From the NCBI GenBank assembly GCA_023664535.1, contig JAMPFJ010000006.1:29687-93686 (forward strand): a stretch of 64,000 bases of DNA, given 5' to 3'. How positions within the stretch are numbered: position 1 is the first letter of the stretch; every line of letters starts with the position of its first letter. This stretch comes from Bacteroidales bacterium. GTDB lineage: Bacteria > Bacillota > Clostridia > Lachnospirales > Lachnospiraceae. Below the pieces are notes generated by a model. The model ran no database searches. It was not told the DNA's origin and was given only the letters and a program-made list of their open reading frames with translations. The translations under genes were made by a program, and so were the position numbers. Shown here piece after piece: positions 33,028 to 44,400 of the stretch.

Positions 33028-34812
33028 ATGGCGGAACAAAACTGGGTAATCCGCACAAAGCGTGCAGATTTTGATGCCCTTAGCAGAAAATTTAATATTG
33101 ACCCGGTGGTTGCGAGAATCATGGTTAACCGGGATATAGAGGAGTCCCAATTTGAAGCGTTTCTGCATGCGGATTTGGAGGCAATGCACGACCCCTTTTT
33201 AATGGAGGATATGAACCAGGCGGTACGGATTATCATTCATGATATTGAGGAGGGTCAGCCGATTCGTATTGTTTCCGACTATGACGTGGACGGCGTGATG
33301 GCAAATTATATTCTTTACCGGGGTCTGCGGCGCATAGGCGCTTTTGTGGATTACGTGATACCGCACCGGGTAAAGGATGGGTACGGAATCAATGAGGAGA
33401 TTATCACGAAGGCGGTAGAGGACGGTATTCATACTATCCTAACCTGTGATAACGGCATTGCGGCAAATTCCGCATTGGCGCTGGCGAAGGAAAAGGGGCT
33501 TACCGTGGTGGTAAGCGACCACCATCAGGTGCCGTTTATCCTGGAAGGAGAGAACAAGCGGTATATCCTGCCTCCGGCGGACGCCATTTTAAATCCGAAA
33601 AAGGCATCCTGCAAATATCCCTTTGATGACTTGTGCGGAGCAGGCGTTGCCTACAAGCTGATTGAGGCGCTGTACAGCAAACGGGAGGTGCCGAGGGAGG
33701 AGCTTTACCAGCTCTTGGAATTTGTTGCCATTGCAACGATTTGCGACGTGGTATCCCTTAAGGAGGAAAACAGAATCTTCGTCATCAAGGGACTGGAACG
33801 GCTGAATCATTCGGAAAACAAGGGACTTCGGGCATTGATTGGCGTCAATGAATTGTCGGATACGACGATTGATGCCTATTATGTGGGATTCCGGCTGGGA
33901 CCGTGTATAAATGCTTCCGGCAGGCTGGAAAGCGCCGTTGCCGCTATGGAGCTGCTGCTGGAGGAGGATACCGAAACGGCAATTGTCAGAGCACAGGAAA
34001 TCAAGAGCATGAATGAAGAACGGAAGGAGCTGACCCTGCAGGGGATGGAGGAAGCGGAGAATTATCTGGCGCAGGCGGAACAGATGAAGGTATTTGTTGT
34101 CCGTCTTCCAAGCTGCCATGAAAGCCTTGCCGGCATTATTGCGGGAAGAATCAGGGACAGTTACCACCATCCGGTCTTTGTTATGGTGAACAGTGAGGAG
34201 CCGGGGGTGTTAAAGGGCTCCGGACGTTCCATTGAAGATTATTCCATGGCGGAGGCATTGCAGAAATGTGATGATTTGCTGTTGAAATACGGCGGGCATG
34301 CCATGGCGGCAGGTCTGTCCCTGGAGGAGGATAAGCTGGAGGAATTGATTTCCCGGCTGAATGCGGAGTGCGGGCTTTCGGATGAAGCATTTATCCCGAA
34401 AGTGAAGATTGACGTGGCGATGCCGATTTCTTATATTACGGAGGAGCTGATTCAGGAGCTGGACAGTCTGGCGCCCTTTGGGAAAGGGAATGAAAAGCCG
34501 GTATTTGCCCAGAAGGATTTAAATGTCCTTTCTGCCAAGATTATGGGGAAGGAGCGGAATGTGGTAAAGGTTACATTAGAGAGCAGCGACGGCTGTGTCA
34601 GGGAAGGAATCTATTACCATGCCGGGGAGTTTGCCGACAATATTATCGAATGGTTCGGGCAGGAGGAATACGACAAAATGATACATGGCTGGCTGAATAA
34701 TGTTGTGTTAAATGTCGTGTATTATCCGTCCGTCAATGAATTTAACGGCAGCAGGACCATACAGCTGCAGATTAAGCGGTATGCCATGGCGGCTGTGCGG
34801 GAGGTGCTTTAA
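33028..34812 (+). CDS. recJ: Single-stranded-DNA exonuclease RecJ
   Basis: A 594-residue 5'-3' exonuclease of the DHH phosphoesterase superfamily, acting in recombination and mismatch or base-excision repair. Motifs are VSDYDVDGVMA, LTCDNGIA, VVVSDHHQVP (the DHH metal-binding signature), CGAGVAYKL and ATICDVVSL, with the GGHAMAAG motif of the DHHA1 domain near 420. The C-terminal LAPFGKGNEKPVFAQ segment is also typical. I chose the ATG at 33028 with TAGGAG upstream over the in-frame ATG at 33004. The place between secDF and relA is the usual one in Clostridia. Confidence 0.93.
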   Translation: MAEQNWVIRTKRADFDALSRKFNIDPVVARIMVNRDIEESQFEAFLHADLEAMHDPFLMEDMNQAVRIIIHDIEEGQPIRIVSDYDVDGVMANYILYRGLRRIGAFVDYVIPHRVKDGYGINEEIITKAVEDGIHTILTCDNGIAANSALALAKEKGLTVVVSDHHQVPFILEGENKRYILPPADAILNPKKASCKYPFDDLCGAGVAYKLIEALYSKREVPREELYQLLEFVAIATICDVVSLKEENRIFVIKGLERLNHSENKGLRALIGVNELSDTTIDAYYVGFRLGPCINASGRLESAVAAMELLLEEDTETAIVRAQEIKSMNEERKELTLQGMEEAENYLAQAEQMKVFVVRLPSCHESLAGIIAGRIRDSYHHPVFVMVNSEEPGVLKGSGRSIEDYSMAEALQKCDDLLLKYGGHAMAAGLSLEEDKLEELISRLNAECGLSDEAFIPKVKIDVAMPISYITEELIQELDSLAPFGKGNEKPVFAQKDLNVLSAKIMGKERNVVKVTLESSDGCVREGIYYHAGEFADNIIEWFGQEEYDKMIHGWLNNVVLNVVYYPSVNEFNGSRTIQLQIKRYAMAAVREVL

Positions 34813-34979
34813 CCGGAAGCGATAAGGTAAAATTGCCGATAGATTACAAATTGAGGGGGAAATTTACAGCAGATTATACAAATTTTTTACATAAATACAT
34901 TTTGTGAGTTACATCTAACCCAATATAGGATATACTTACATAAGACAAACCAGCGATAAGAGAAAAAGAAGGTGTGTAT

Positions 34980-37247
34980 ATGGCAGGAATGATAAATAAG
35001 GACAGGGAATTAAGCACCCCGAAGGATTTTACACCACCGGAGGAGCTGTACCAGACATTGATTGAAAAGGTGCTTGAATACCATCCCAATACGGATATTA
35101 CGATGATTGAAAAGGCATACGCCATTGCCAATAAGGCGCATGAGGGACAGCTGCGCAAATCCGGCGAGCCGTATATCATGCACCCTCTTTGTGTTGCGAT
35201 TATCTTAGCAGAGCTGGAGCTGGACAAGGAGACGATTGTAGCCGGAATCCTGCATGATGTGATAGAAGACACGGTAATGACCAACGAAGAAATTGAAAAG
35301 GAATTTTCTGCGGAGATTCTGCTTTTAGTGGACGGAGTAACCAAATTGACACAGCTTAATTTTTCACAGGATAAGCTTGAGCTGCAGGCAGAAAATCTGA
35401 GAAAAATGTTCCTTGCCATGGCGAAGGATATCCGGGTAATTCTGATTAAGCTGGCAGACCGCCTCCACAATCTGAGAACCCTGCAGTACCAGACACCGGC
35501 GAAGCAGATTGAAAAGGCAAGGGAGACAATGGACATTTATTCCCCCATTGCACACCGCCTTGGTATCAGTAAGATTAAGGTGGAGTTAGACGACCTTTCC
35601 CTGCAATATCTGGAGCCGGAGAAATTCAAAGAACTGAAGGCGGGGATAGATGAACGGTTAGAGGAGAGGGAAACCTTTATCCAGAATATTGTACACGATG
35701 TAAAGGAATGCATCAGCAAGGCGGACATCAAGGCGGAAATCAGCGGCAGAGTGAAGCATTTCTTCAGTATCTATAAGAAAATGGTAAACCAGAACAAAAC
35801 CCTGGACCAGATTTATGACATTTTTGCCGTGCGGATTATTGTGGACAGCGTAAAGGACTGCTATGCGGCGCTGGGCATTATCCATGAAGAATACACGCCG
35901 ATTCCGGGACGGTTTAAGGACTATATTGCGATGCCGAAATCCAATAAGTACCAATCTTTGCATACGACGCTGCTTAGCAAGAGCGGTCAGCCCTTTGAGA
36001 TTCAGATTCGCACCTACGATATGCACAAGACGGCGGAATACGGTATTGCCGCACATTGGAAATATAAGGAGAACTTATCCGGAACCACCCGGGATAAGGA
36101 GGAAGAGAAATTAAGCTGGCTGAGACAGATTCTGGAATGGCAGAGAGATACCGAGGACAACAGGGAATTTATGAGCGCAGTAAAAACCGATTTGGATTTG
36201 TTTACCGAGCAGGTATATTGCTTTACCCCCAATGGAGACGTGAAGAATCTGCCGGCGGGTTCTAATCCCATTGATTTTGCATACAGTATCCATTCGGCAG
36301 TAGGCAATAAAATGGTAGGCGCCAGAGTAAACGGAAGACAGGTGCCGGTGAGTTATACCCTGCAAAACGGCGACCGGGTGGAGATTGTCACCTCACAAAA
36401 TTCAAAGGGACCAAGCCGCGACTGGCTTTCCATCGTAAAATCCGCCCAGGCAAAGAACAAAATCAATCAGTGGTTTAAGCAGGAATTTAAAGAGGATAAC
36501 ATCAGCCGGGGAAAAGAGCTTTTGCTAAGCTATTGTAAAGCGAAGGGGTATAATTATTCGGATTATACTAAGCCGGCAATGCAGCAGGCAGTTTTGACAA
36601 AATATAATTTCCGGGATTGGGATTCGGTATTGGCGGCAATCGGGCATGGCGCACTGAAGGAAGGCCAGGTCATGAATAAGCTGATTGAAACCCGGGCGAA
36701 GGAAGAGAAGACAAACCTTACCGAGGAGGATTTGCTGGAGCAGCTTAACCATAGTGGGGAAATCCGCCGGGACACCAAGTATAAGGGCGGAATTACGGTA
36801 AACGGAATAGATGATGTGGCGGTGCATTTTTCCCGGTGCTGTTCGCCGGTTCCCGGGGACGAGATTGTGGGCTATGTAACCCGTGGACGGGGGATTTCCA
36901 TTCACCGGACCGACTGTGTAAATATTGTGGGAATGAGCGATATCGACCGCTCCAGACTGCTTGATGCGGAGTGGCGGGCAGATGCGGAGGAGAGCGCCGC
37001 TGCGACATATTCTTCAGAGTTGCGTATTTATGCGGCGGACCGTACCGGTATGCTGTTTGATATTTCCAAGGTGTTTACCGAGGCGAATATCAATGTGACT
37101 GCGGTAAACAGCAGGAGCAACAGTAAAAAGGAGCATGCAACCATTACGGTGGCATTTGATATCCGGACAGTGGACCAGCTGCGGCAGGTTATTGCCAAGC
37201 TTCATATGGTGCCGGGAGTAATTGATGTAGAGCGAAGTGTGGGATGA
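34980..37247 (+). CDS. relA: Bifunctional (p)ppGpp synthetase/hydrolase
   Basis: A 755-residue long RSH enzyme that makes and degrades the alarmone (p)ppGpp. The HD hydrolase domain has HDVIEDT at 92-98. The synthetase domain (about 235-370) has the YIAMPKSNKYQSLHTTL motif. Then come a TGS domain (about 390-450, with FTPNGDVKNLPAGSNPIDFAYSIH), a helical and CC region with GITVNGIDDVAVHFSRCCSPVPGD, and a C-terminal ACT domain (about 675-750). Conserved hydrolase residues suggest both activities are intact. The ATG at 34980 is preceded by GAAGG. It heads a run of tightly spaced genes through hisS. Confidence 0.96.
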   Translation: MAGMINKDRELSTPKDFTPPEELYQTLIEKVLEYHPNTDITMIEKAYAIANKAHEGQLRKSGEPYIMHPLCVAIILAELELDKETIVAGILHDVIEDTVMTNEEIEKEFSAEILLLVDGVTKLTQLNFSQDKLELQAENLRKMFLAMAKDIRVILIKLADRLHNLRTLQYQTPAKQIEKARETMDIYSPIAHRLGISKIKVELDDLSLQYLEPEKFKELKAGIDERLEERETFIQNIVHDVKECISKADIKAEISGRVKHFFSIYKKMVNQNKTLDQIYDIFAVRIIVDSVKDCYAALGIIHEEYTPIPGRFKDYIAMPKSNKYQSLHTTLLSKSGQPFEIQIRTYDMHKTAEYGIAAHWKYKENLSGTTRDKEEEKLSWLRQILEWQRDTEDNREFMSAVKTDLDLFTEQVYCFTPNGDVKNLPAGSNPIDFAYSIHSAVGNKMVGARVNGRQVPVSYTLQNGDRVEIVTSQNSKGPSRDWLSIVKSAQAKNKINQWFKQEFKEDNISRGKELLLSYCKAKGYNYSDYTKPAMQQAVLTKYNFRDWDSVLAAIGHGALKEGQVMNKLIETRAKEEKTNLTEEDLLEQLNHSGEIRRDTKYKGGITVNGIDDVAVHFSRCCSPVPGDEIVGYVTRGRGISIHRTDCVNIVGMSDIDRSRLLDAEWRADAEESAAATYSSELRIYAADRTGMLFDISKVFTEANINVTAVNSRSNSKKEHATITVAFDIRTVDQLRQVIAKLHMVPGVIDVERSVG

Positions 37248-37268
37248 ACACAAAAAGGGGAAAAGCAT

Positions 37269-37910
37269 ATGGCAAATTTGGAGATTTTCAGGAAGACCCT
37301 GGGCGAGCTGGGGACGAACTGTTATATTATGGTGAATCATGACACCGGAGAATGTATTGTATTTGACCCTGCGGCGGAGCCGGAAGCGTTAATCGAAATA
37401 TTCCGTGCACCGGGATTTAACCTGCAGGCAATTTTTTTAACCCATGGACATTATGACCATATCGGTGCGGTGAAGGAGTTAAAGGATACCTTTCATGTGC
37501 CGGTGTATGCTTCAAAGGAGGAAAACGAGCAGGTGCTGGGAAAGGTAGGCGTAAACCTGTCCGCAATGTTTGACCATCCCATGACCCTGCAGGCGGACGA
37601 GGTATTGCGGGATGGGCAGAGGGTGGAAATTATCGGAACCACGTTGGTCTGTATCCTTACTCCGGGACATACGGCAGGCGGGATGTGTTATTACAGTGAG
37701 GAGCTGCAGTCGCTGATTGCAGGGGATACGCTGTTTTGCGGCAGTGTGGGAAGAACGGATTTTCCTACGGGAAACGGTGCGGTGCTTTTGCAGTCCATTC
37801 GGGAGAAGCTGTTTACGCTTCCGGATGAGACAAAGGTTTTTCCGGGGCACATGGACGGGACAACCATTGTGTGGGAAAAGGAAAATAATATGGTTTGCGG
37901 GCTGCGGTAG
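37269..37910 (+). CDS. Metallo-beta-lactamase fold hydrolase (glyoxalase II-like)
   Basis: A 213-residue metal-dependent hydrolase. The signature THGHYDHIG holds His59, His61, Asp63 and His64, and further ligands lie in TPGHTAGG, FCGSVGRTDFPTG and FPGHMDGTT. This architecture is the short glyoxalase II-like subgroup that lacks the C-terminal substrate domain of true hydroxyacylglutathione hydrolase, so the thioester substrate is unknown. It lies between relA and hemZ, a common neighbourhood in Lachnospiraceae, 21 nt after relA. Confidence 0.9.
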   Translation: MANLEIFRKTLGELGTNCYIMVNHDTGECIVFDPAAEPEALIEIFRAPGFNLQAIFLTHGHYDHIGAVKELKDTFHVPVYASKEENEQVLGKVGVNLSAMFDHPMTLQADEVLRDGQRVEIIGTTLVCILTPGHTAGGMCYYSEELQSLIAGDTLFCGSVGRTDFPTGNGAVLLQSIREKLFTLPDETKVFPGHMDGTTIVWEKENNMVCGLR

Positions 37911-37929
37911 CAGGAAAAGGGCATCGGAA

Positions 37930-39399
37930 ATGATTTATTTAAAGCAGAATGAGGAATTATATAATAATGATATCCGGGTAATGCTGCAGGCTTTTTTTGA
38001 TAACGAAAAGATTGTATTGACAGAAGAAAACACCCGGCTGATGCTGGATGTGGAATACACGGCGGACGTGGATGTGGAAACCGGGGTACGGACTGGCGGA
38101 TATGTGACCTTTCTTTTGGAGGATGAAAACGGATACCGCCAGAGTAAGACGGTGGTTGTGGATTTTCTCAATAAGCGGGCGGCGAGAAATCCGCTAAAGG
38201 CAGCATTGTACAGGATGCTTTCGGCATATACGGGAAAAGAGCTTCCCTGGGGAAGCCTCACCGGGGTGCGCCCTACGAAAATTGCCACGGAACTGCTGGA
38301 ACATGGAGAGACAGAGGAGAATATACATAAGGTATATACGGATACCTATCTGACGATTCCGCAAAAGGCGGATATCTGTATCGAGGTGGCAAAGAAGGAG
38401 CAGGAGCTGCTCCGGGATTTCCGCTATCCGGAGGAATATTGTTTATATATCGGGATTCCGTTTTGCCCTACAAGGTGCTTATACTGTTCCTTTACCTCGT
38501 ATCCGATTACTGTCTATCGGGACAGGGTGGAGGACTATTTACAGGCGCTTTATCGGGAAATGGAATTTACGGCAGAAAATGAAGCCTATAAAAAGAAGAA
38601 ATTATCAGCGGTATACATCGGCGGGGGGACGCCCAGTGCGCTGACGGCGGAGCAGCTGGAGGAATTGATTACACGGTTAATCAGGAGCTTTGATATGTCC
38701 GGGGTGCGGGAATTTTGCGTGGAATGCGGAAGACCGGACAGTATTACCATGGAGAAGCTGGAGCGGCTTAAGGCATTGGGGGTACAGCGTATCAGCATCA
38801 ACCCCCAGACCATGTCGGAGGATACCCTTAAGCTGATTGGCAGGGCGCATAGTGTGGAGCAGACAAAGGAAGCATTTATGCTGGCGAGAAAAGCGGGGTT
38901 TACCAACATCAATATGGATATGATTGTGGGGCTTCCGGGGGAGGATATCCGAAATGTGCGGCATACGCTTTCCGAGATACAAAAGCTGCATCCGGACAGC
39001 CTGACAGTACATTCCCTGGCAATAAAACGTGCCGCAGACTTAAATATTGAGATGGAGCGTTACCGGAAGCTGGTGAAGGGCAGCACCAATGAAATGCTGC
39101 TGGCAGCGGATACCTGTGCAAGGGAGATGGGAATGCTGCCCTATTACCTGTACCGGCAGAAAAATATTCCGGGAAAGCTGGAAAATATCGGTTATGCGGC
39201 GCCGGGGAAGGAATGTCTTTACAATATTCTGATTATGGAGGAGAAGCTGGATATTCTTGCGCTGGGAGCGGGAGCGTCCTCCAAATTTATCTTTTATGGC
39301 GAGAACCGGATTGAGCGGGTGCAGAACGTGAAAAATGTAGAGGAATATATTACAAGGATTGACGAGATGATAGAGCGGAAACGCAGAATGTTTGCATGA
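37930..39399 (+). CDS. hemZ: Coproporphyrinogen dehydrogenase HemZ
   Basis: A 489-residue radical SAM enzyme of the HemN/HemZ group, expected to act on coproporphyrinogen III in anaerobic haem synthesis. The cluster motif is C179-x3-C183-x2-C186 in IPFCPTRCLYCSF. VYIGGGTPSAL and VECGRPDSIT follow as in the family, and the N-terminal 165 residues form the HemZ-specific domain with GVRPTKIA. No other haem synthesis genes are in the window, so the substrate could differ. The ATG at 37930 follows GGAAAAGGG; long in-frame upstream extensions overlap the hydrolase gene and are rejected. Confidence 0.92.
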   Translation: MIYLKQNEELYNNDIRVMLQAFFDNEKIVLTEENTRLMLDVEYTADVDVETGVRTGGYVTFLLEDENGYRQSKTVVVDFLNKRAARNPLKAALYRMLSAYTGKELPWGSLTGVRPTKIATELLEHGETEENIHKVYTDTYLTIPQKADICIEVAKKEQELLRDFRYPEEYCLYIGIPFCPTRCLYCSFTSYPITVYRDRVEDYLQALYREMEFTAENEAYKKKKLSAVYIGGGTPSALTAEQLEELITRLIRSFDMSGVREFCVECGRPDSITMEKLERLKALGVQRISINPQTMSEDTLKLIGRAHSVEQTKEAFMLARKAGFTNINMDMIVGLPGEDIRNVRHTLSEIQKLHPDSLTVHSLAIKRAADLNIEMERYRKLVKGSTNEMLLAADTCAREMGMLPYYLYRQKNIPGKLENIGYAAPGKECLYNILIMEEKLDILALGAGASSKFIFYGENRIERVQNVKNVEEYITRIDEMIERKRRMFA

Positions 39400-39404
39400 T
39401 GATG

Positions 39405-39442
39405 ACATCCGTTGTACAATATAGACAAAGCAACGCAGGCAC
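39405..39442. repeat. Relic of the dispersed palindromic element
   Basis: ACATCCGTTGTACAATATAG and the following ACAAAGCAACGCAGGCAC match one arm of the element, especially the copy at 63727. Beyond it, GCGTTTCGCAGC is a faint continuation. Terminal repeat and second arm are missing. It lies 52 nt upstream of the HD-GYP gene. Confidence 0.78.
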
Positions 39443-39494
39443 TTAAGCGTTTCGCAGCCATCTAAAGAGGATTCGGATTGAAAGGAGGATATGT

Positions 39495-40112
39495 ATGATT
39501 GTAGTAGACAGAGAGGACGTAGAAGTAGACGAGATATCCAATTATCTGACCGAGGATTTGCGAACGGAAATTGCCCACGGAATAGAGGTGAGCAGACTGG
39601 CAGGGAGACTGGCAAGAGAGCTGAAGCTGGATACGGCAATCTGTCATGACATTGAAGTAGCGGGAATGCTTCATGATATCGGCAAGCTCAGGGCGAGTAC
39701 ATATCTTTATGGCGGTGAGGACGATACATTGAATGTGGAAAAAATGCGGTATGTCCGGATGCATGCGGGCTTAGGCTATGAGGTGGTGAAGAACGAGGGA
39801 TATTCGGACCGTATATGTGAGATGATTTTACATCATCACGAAAACTATGACGGCACCGGCTATCCGGATAATCTGGTGGGAGAGAGGATTCCGTTAGGCG
39901 CAAGAATCCTGCGGGTGTGTGATGTATTTGCTGCACTGACCTCCGACCGCCCTTATCGGAAAGCCTTTGACAGCAAAACGGCGGTGGAGCTGCTGATTGA
40001 AGAGGTAAGACATTTTGACATGGAAATTTTTCTGCCTTTCCAGAGTATTGTGCATGATGAGATTGTCACAAGGGAGTTAAACGGGGGAGTGCAGGATAAG
40101 CTGGTTTATTAG
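39495..40112 (+). CDS. HD-GYP domain phosphohydrolase
   Basis: A 205-residue single-domain protein. The HD pair is His60-Asp61 in MLHDIGK, the HHHE motif lies at 113-116, and GYP at 122-124 in NYDGTGYPDN, followed by LRVCDVFAALTSDRPYRKA. HD-GYP proteins hydrolyse cyclic di-GMP or related cyclic dinucleotides; here no sensory or receiver domain is attached, so the substrate is not certain. AAAGGAGG precedes the ATG. It sits between hemZ and hisS and is probably in that operon. Confidence 0.9.
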   Translation: MIVVDREDVEVDEISNYLTEDLRTEIAHGIEVSRLAGRLARELKLDTAICHDIEVAGMLHDIGKLRASTYLYGGEDDTLNVEKMRYVRMHAGLGYEVVKNEGYSDRICEMILHHHENYDGTGYPDNLVGERIPLGARILRVCDVFAALTSDRPYRKAFDSKTAVELLIEEVRHFDMEIFLPFQSIVHDEIVTRELNGGVQDKLVY

Positions 40113-40133
40113 CGTGTAGAAAGGATTACAGTT

Positions 40134-41405
40134 ATGGCAATGAAGAAAAAGCCGGTTACCGGCATGAAGGATATATTACCAAGGGAGATGGAAATTCGGG
40201 ATTACGTAATCGGCGAGATTAAGGAAACCTATAAAACATTCGGATTTTCGGGAATGGAGACGCCCTGCGTGGAGCACATGGAAAACCTGTCCTCCAATCA
40301 GGGTGGAGAAAATGAAAAGCTGATTTTTAAGATTTTAAAGCGTGGGGACAAGCTGGCTTCGGCAGTCTCCGGAGGAGTGACAGAGGATAATGTGGATGTT
40401 TTGACGGACGGGGGACTGCGTTATGATTTGACACTGCCCCTTTCCCGGTACTATGCCGCCAATGCCAATGATTTGCCAAGCCCTTTTAAGGCGTTGCAGA
40501 TGGGGAATGTCTGGCGAGCCGACAAGCCCCAGAGAGGACGGTACCGCCAGTTTATGCAATGTGATATTGACATTTTAGGCGAGCCGACGGTTTTGGCGGA
40601 GATAGAGCTGATAACGGCGACGACAACGCTGCTGGGGAAAATCGGTTTTGCGAATTTTACTATCCGGCTCAACAGCCGGAAGATGTTAAAGGCGATGGCG
40701 GCTTACAGCGGATTTGCTGAGGAGGACTATGACCGTGTATTTATTACACTGGATAAAATGGACAAGATTGGTTCGGACGGAGTGGCGGCAGAGCTGGTGG
40801 AGCAGGGGTATCCGAAAGAAAATGTGGATAAATACCTTAAGCTGTTTGCCCAGACCGCCTCGGACGAAGAGGGGGTCCGTTTTCTGGCGGAAACGCTGGG
40901 TGACTGCCTGGAGGCAGGGACAGCCGAGGATTTGGAGACGATTATGCGCAGCGTGGATGCGGTAAAATCCACGGAATTTAAAATTATTTTTGACCCGACG
41001 CTGGTGCGGGGAATGAGTTATTATACCGGACCGATTTTTGAGATTTCCATGGACGAATTTGGCGGTTCCGTAGGCGGCGGCGGCCGTTATGATGAGATGA
41101 TTGGCAGATTTACCGGGCAGAGTATCCCGGCATGCGGGTTTTCTATTGGATTTGAGCGCATTGTCATGCTGCTGCTGGAAAGGGATTATCAGATTCCCGA
41201 CAGCGGAGAAAAAATTGCTTATCTGGTGGAGAAGAATATGCCAAAGGATAAGCTGCTGACGATTCTGCAAAAGGCAAACGCCCTGAGAAAGGACGGGGCG
41301 CAGATTAACATTGCCGTGATGAAGAAGAATAAAAAGTTTCAGAAGGAGCAGTTGGAAAAGGAAGGCTATACAGCCGTTGAAGAATTTTTTGCAGACAGGA
41401 TGTAA
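40134..41405 (+). CDS. hisS: Histidine-tRNA ligase
   Basis: A 423-residue class II aminoacyl-tRNA synthetase for histidine. Motif 2 lies around QMGNVWRADKPQRGRYRQFMQCDIDI. The histidine-specific motifs are TLVRGMSYYTGPIFE and VGGGGRYDEMIGRF, and motif 3 is GFSIGFERIVMLL. The C-terminal anticodon-binding domain is about 335-423. It begins MKKKPVTGMKDILP after AAAGGA. No T-box precedes it. In many Firmicutes aspS follows directly; here two secreted-protein genes intervene. Confidence 0.95.
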   Translation: MAMKKKPVTGMKDILPREMEIRDYVIGEIKETYKTFGFSGMETPCVEHMENLSSNQGGENEKLIFKILKRGDKLASAVSGGVTEDNVDVLTDGGLRYDLTLPLSRYYAANANDLPSPFKALQMGNVWRADKPQRGRYRQFMQCDIDILGEPTVLAEIELITATTTLLGKIGFANFTIRLNSRKMLKAMAAYSGFAEEDYDRVFITLDKMDKIGSDGVAAELVEQGYPKENVDKYLKLFAQTASDEEGVRFLAETLGDCLEAGTAEDLETIMRSVDAVKSTEFKIIFDPTLVRGMSYYTGPIFEISMDEFGGSVGGGGRYDEMIGRFTGQSIPACGFSIGFERIVMLLLERDYQIPDSGEKIAYLVEKNMPKDKLLTILQKANALRKDGAQINIAVMKKNKKFQKEQLEKEGYTAVEEFFADRM

Positions 41406-41439
41406 CAGATAATCCGGTGAAAATATGGGAGGTATGGAT

Positions 41440-44400
41440 ATGGAGAAGGGAGTTGCACAAAAGATGGTATTGGGCGGTTTGCTGGCGGCGGTATTGCTGG
41501 TGTGCGGTATACCGGCAGGGGAGATTGGAAACCTGTCGGCTGTACAGGCGGAGGATTATAAAAATCTGAATCCGGCGGACAGCGGGGACTGTAGTGCGGC
41601 AGACAAGGATAACGTGCAGTGGGCGGTTTATGATACCGACGGAGACAGTACGGTGGACACCCTGGTAATCAGCGGGCAGGGGGAAGTGAAAGATGTTGCA
41701 GAACGGGTAAACCAATATGGGGATATTCCCCTGGCTCTGGTTATTGAAGATGGGATAACACGGATTGGTGCATTGGCTTTTAACGGAATGGACAATCTTA
41801 CCGGGGCGCTTGCCCTGCCGGATTCCGTAAAGGTGATTGATATGCTTGCATTTTGTTCATGCTCCAATCTGGACGGAGAATTAACCATACCGGCGGATAT
41901 TGAGGAAATCGGGGAGTTTGCCTTCAGCGGATGTAATAGTTTAAAAGGGCAGGTGGTACTGCCGCAGAATGTGGAAAAAATTCCAAATTTTATCTATAAC
42001 AACTGCGAAAGCCTCACCGGCCCGTTGAAGATTCCGGAGGGGGTTACGGAGATAGGGAATAGTGCATTTAATCGCTGCAGTGGTCTTACCGGGGCGCTTA
42101 CCCTGCCGGATGGGCTTGAGAGGATAGGTTCAGATGCATTTAACAACTGCAGTGGTTTTACGGGGAAGCTGGCTATACCGCAGGCGGTTGAATCTATAGG
42201 GGGAAGGGCGTTTTTTAACTGTACGAAGCTGACCGGAGATTTAATTATACCGGAGGGAGTTAAGGAGATTGAGCTGAGGACATTTTACGGCTGTGAGGGA
42301 TTTGACGGAAAGCTCAGTCTTCCGCAAGGCCTGGAAACAATAGGGTCAGGAGCGTTTTGCGGATGCAAAGCCCTTACCGGGGAGCTGGTTTTACCGGATT
42401 CGTTGATTGAGATAAAAACGGACGCATTTTCAGGCTGCAGCGGGTTTACCGGAGACTTGTCTTTTCCCGAGGGGATAAGCAGTATTGGAATGACGACGTT
42501 TTACGGCTGTAAAAATATGAGCGGAACGCTGGTGATTCCGGAAACGGTAAAAGAGATAGGGGAGGCAGCGTTTACGTCCTGCGGGTTCACTGCCCTTTCC
42601 CTGCCTGAGGGGCTGGAAAGTATTGGGGTTGATGCTTTTCGACAATGTAGTAGTTTGACTGGGAAGCTGGTGCTTCCGTCGACAGTGAAAACGATAGAAA
42701 AGAGTTCGTTTAGGTCCTGCAACTTTACCGCCCTTTCCCTGCCTGAGGGGTTAGAGAGTATCGGGAGAGAAGCATTTATGTATAATCCTTTTCAGTCGGA
42801 TATTGTCATACCGGAGGGGGTAAAAACAATTGGAGCCGAAGCTTTTGAATATGGCCGGAACATGAAAGGAAAGGTATTTATTATTCCATATAGTGTAGAG
42901 TCAGCAGGAACATGGGCGTTTTACCGCACAGAGGCGACGGTCTATGATTTATCCGGCAGCGTTTCGGAGGCAGACTTGGACAGTAAGGGCAGCTTGAATA
43001 CCGTGACGAAAATGGTGAATGGTAAGCAGGCCGGCAGGGCATTTTTGCCGCAGGGCGTGCATGACGAGCTTGCCGTTTATCATCAGTTTCCCCTTGACGC
43101 ATATGACGATACGGAAAATATTATCTGGTACCGGGATGCCGGATACCAGAACCGGATAACCGCTCCCGTTACCGTTACAGCGGATATGACGGTTTATGGT
43201 AAAGAAAAAGCAGAACAGACAGGGTTTGCGGTTACAGATGTACCGGGGCTTGTCTATGGCGGCGGGGATTTTGTGCTGGAGACAACCGGGGGACAGAGTG
43301 ATGGAGCGGTTACCTTTTCGGTGCCGAAGGAAAACGGAGTACTTACATTGAGCGGAAACCGGGCAGTCATTGTGGGAGCAGGTACGGTAACCGTGACGGC
43401 GGAAAAAGCGGGAAATGCGGACTACAAACCGGTTGCTGCCGTTAAGGAAATCACCGTCAGTCCGAAGACGGTCACGGAAAGCATGGTAGGGGAGATTGCG
43501 CAGCAGCGGTATACGGGAAGCCCCATCATTCCGGAGGTGATTGTCCGGGACGGGGATAACCTGTTAACCAGAAGCAGGGATTATACGGTGGAGTACATCA
43601 ACAATACGGCGATAGGGGAAAAGACGGGAGAAAATCCGCCCACCGCAGTAATTAAAGGGATGAAAAATTATACCGGGGAAATTAAAAGATTTTTTACCAT
43701 TATGCGGCCGGCGGCAGAGGTGGCGATAGCAGAGGGCAAAGAGCAGATTGCAAAAATCTATGGGGATGACTCCTTTATTCTGGAGGGAATCACCCAGACC
43801 GGCGACGGTGCGCTTACCTATGCGGTAAAGGAAGGGGAAGAGGTAATTGCCGTTTCCCAGACCGGCGAAGTATCCATTAAGAAAGCGGGAACGGCGGTGA
43901 TTGCCGTTTCCACGAAGGAAACCGTCAACTATTCTCCGGCGGCGGAGAAAATCATAACGGTTACGGTGGACAAAGCATTAAAAGCGCCGTATATGCCGTT
44001 AAGTAAACTGTATGTGAACCTTGACTGTGAAAAGGTGGGAGATGTATCGCTGTTTACAGGATGGGAATGGAATGCCGAGGATGCCGAGAAAACGCTGGTA
44101 ACGGATGAAGCAGTTACGGCAAATGCCGTATATACGGGTGCAGATAAAGGAAATTACAAGACGGAAGCAATAGAGGTTTCGATTATCAGAACCGATTGTG
44201 CGCATGTGACCGGCGAGGTTATCCTTTCAGAGGATTGTGAGTGCGACCAGCCGCCGACCTGTGAGAAAACGGGCTTCGGACATAAGGAATGTGTAAAATG
44301 CCATCATATTGTTGAGGTCTATATAGAAATCAGCGCATTGGGTCACACCGGCGGCAGGGCAGGCTGCAGCAGTAAGGCGGTCTGTGAGCGGTGCGGAAAG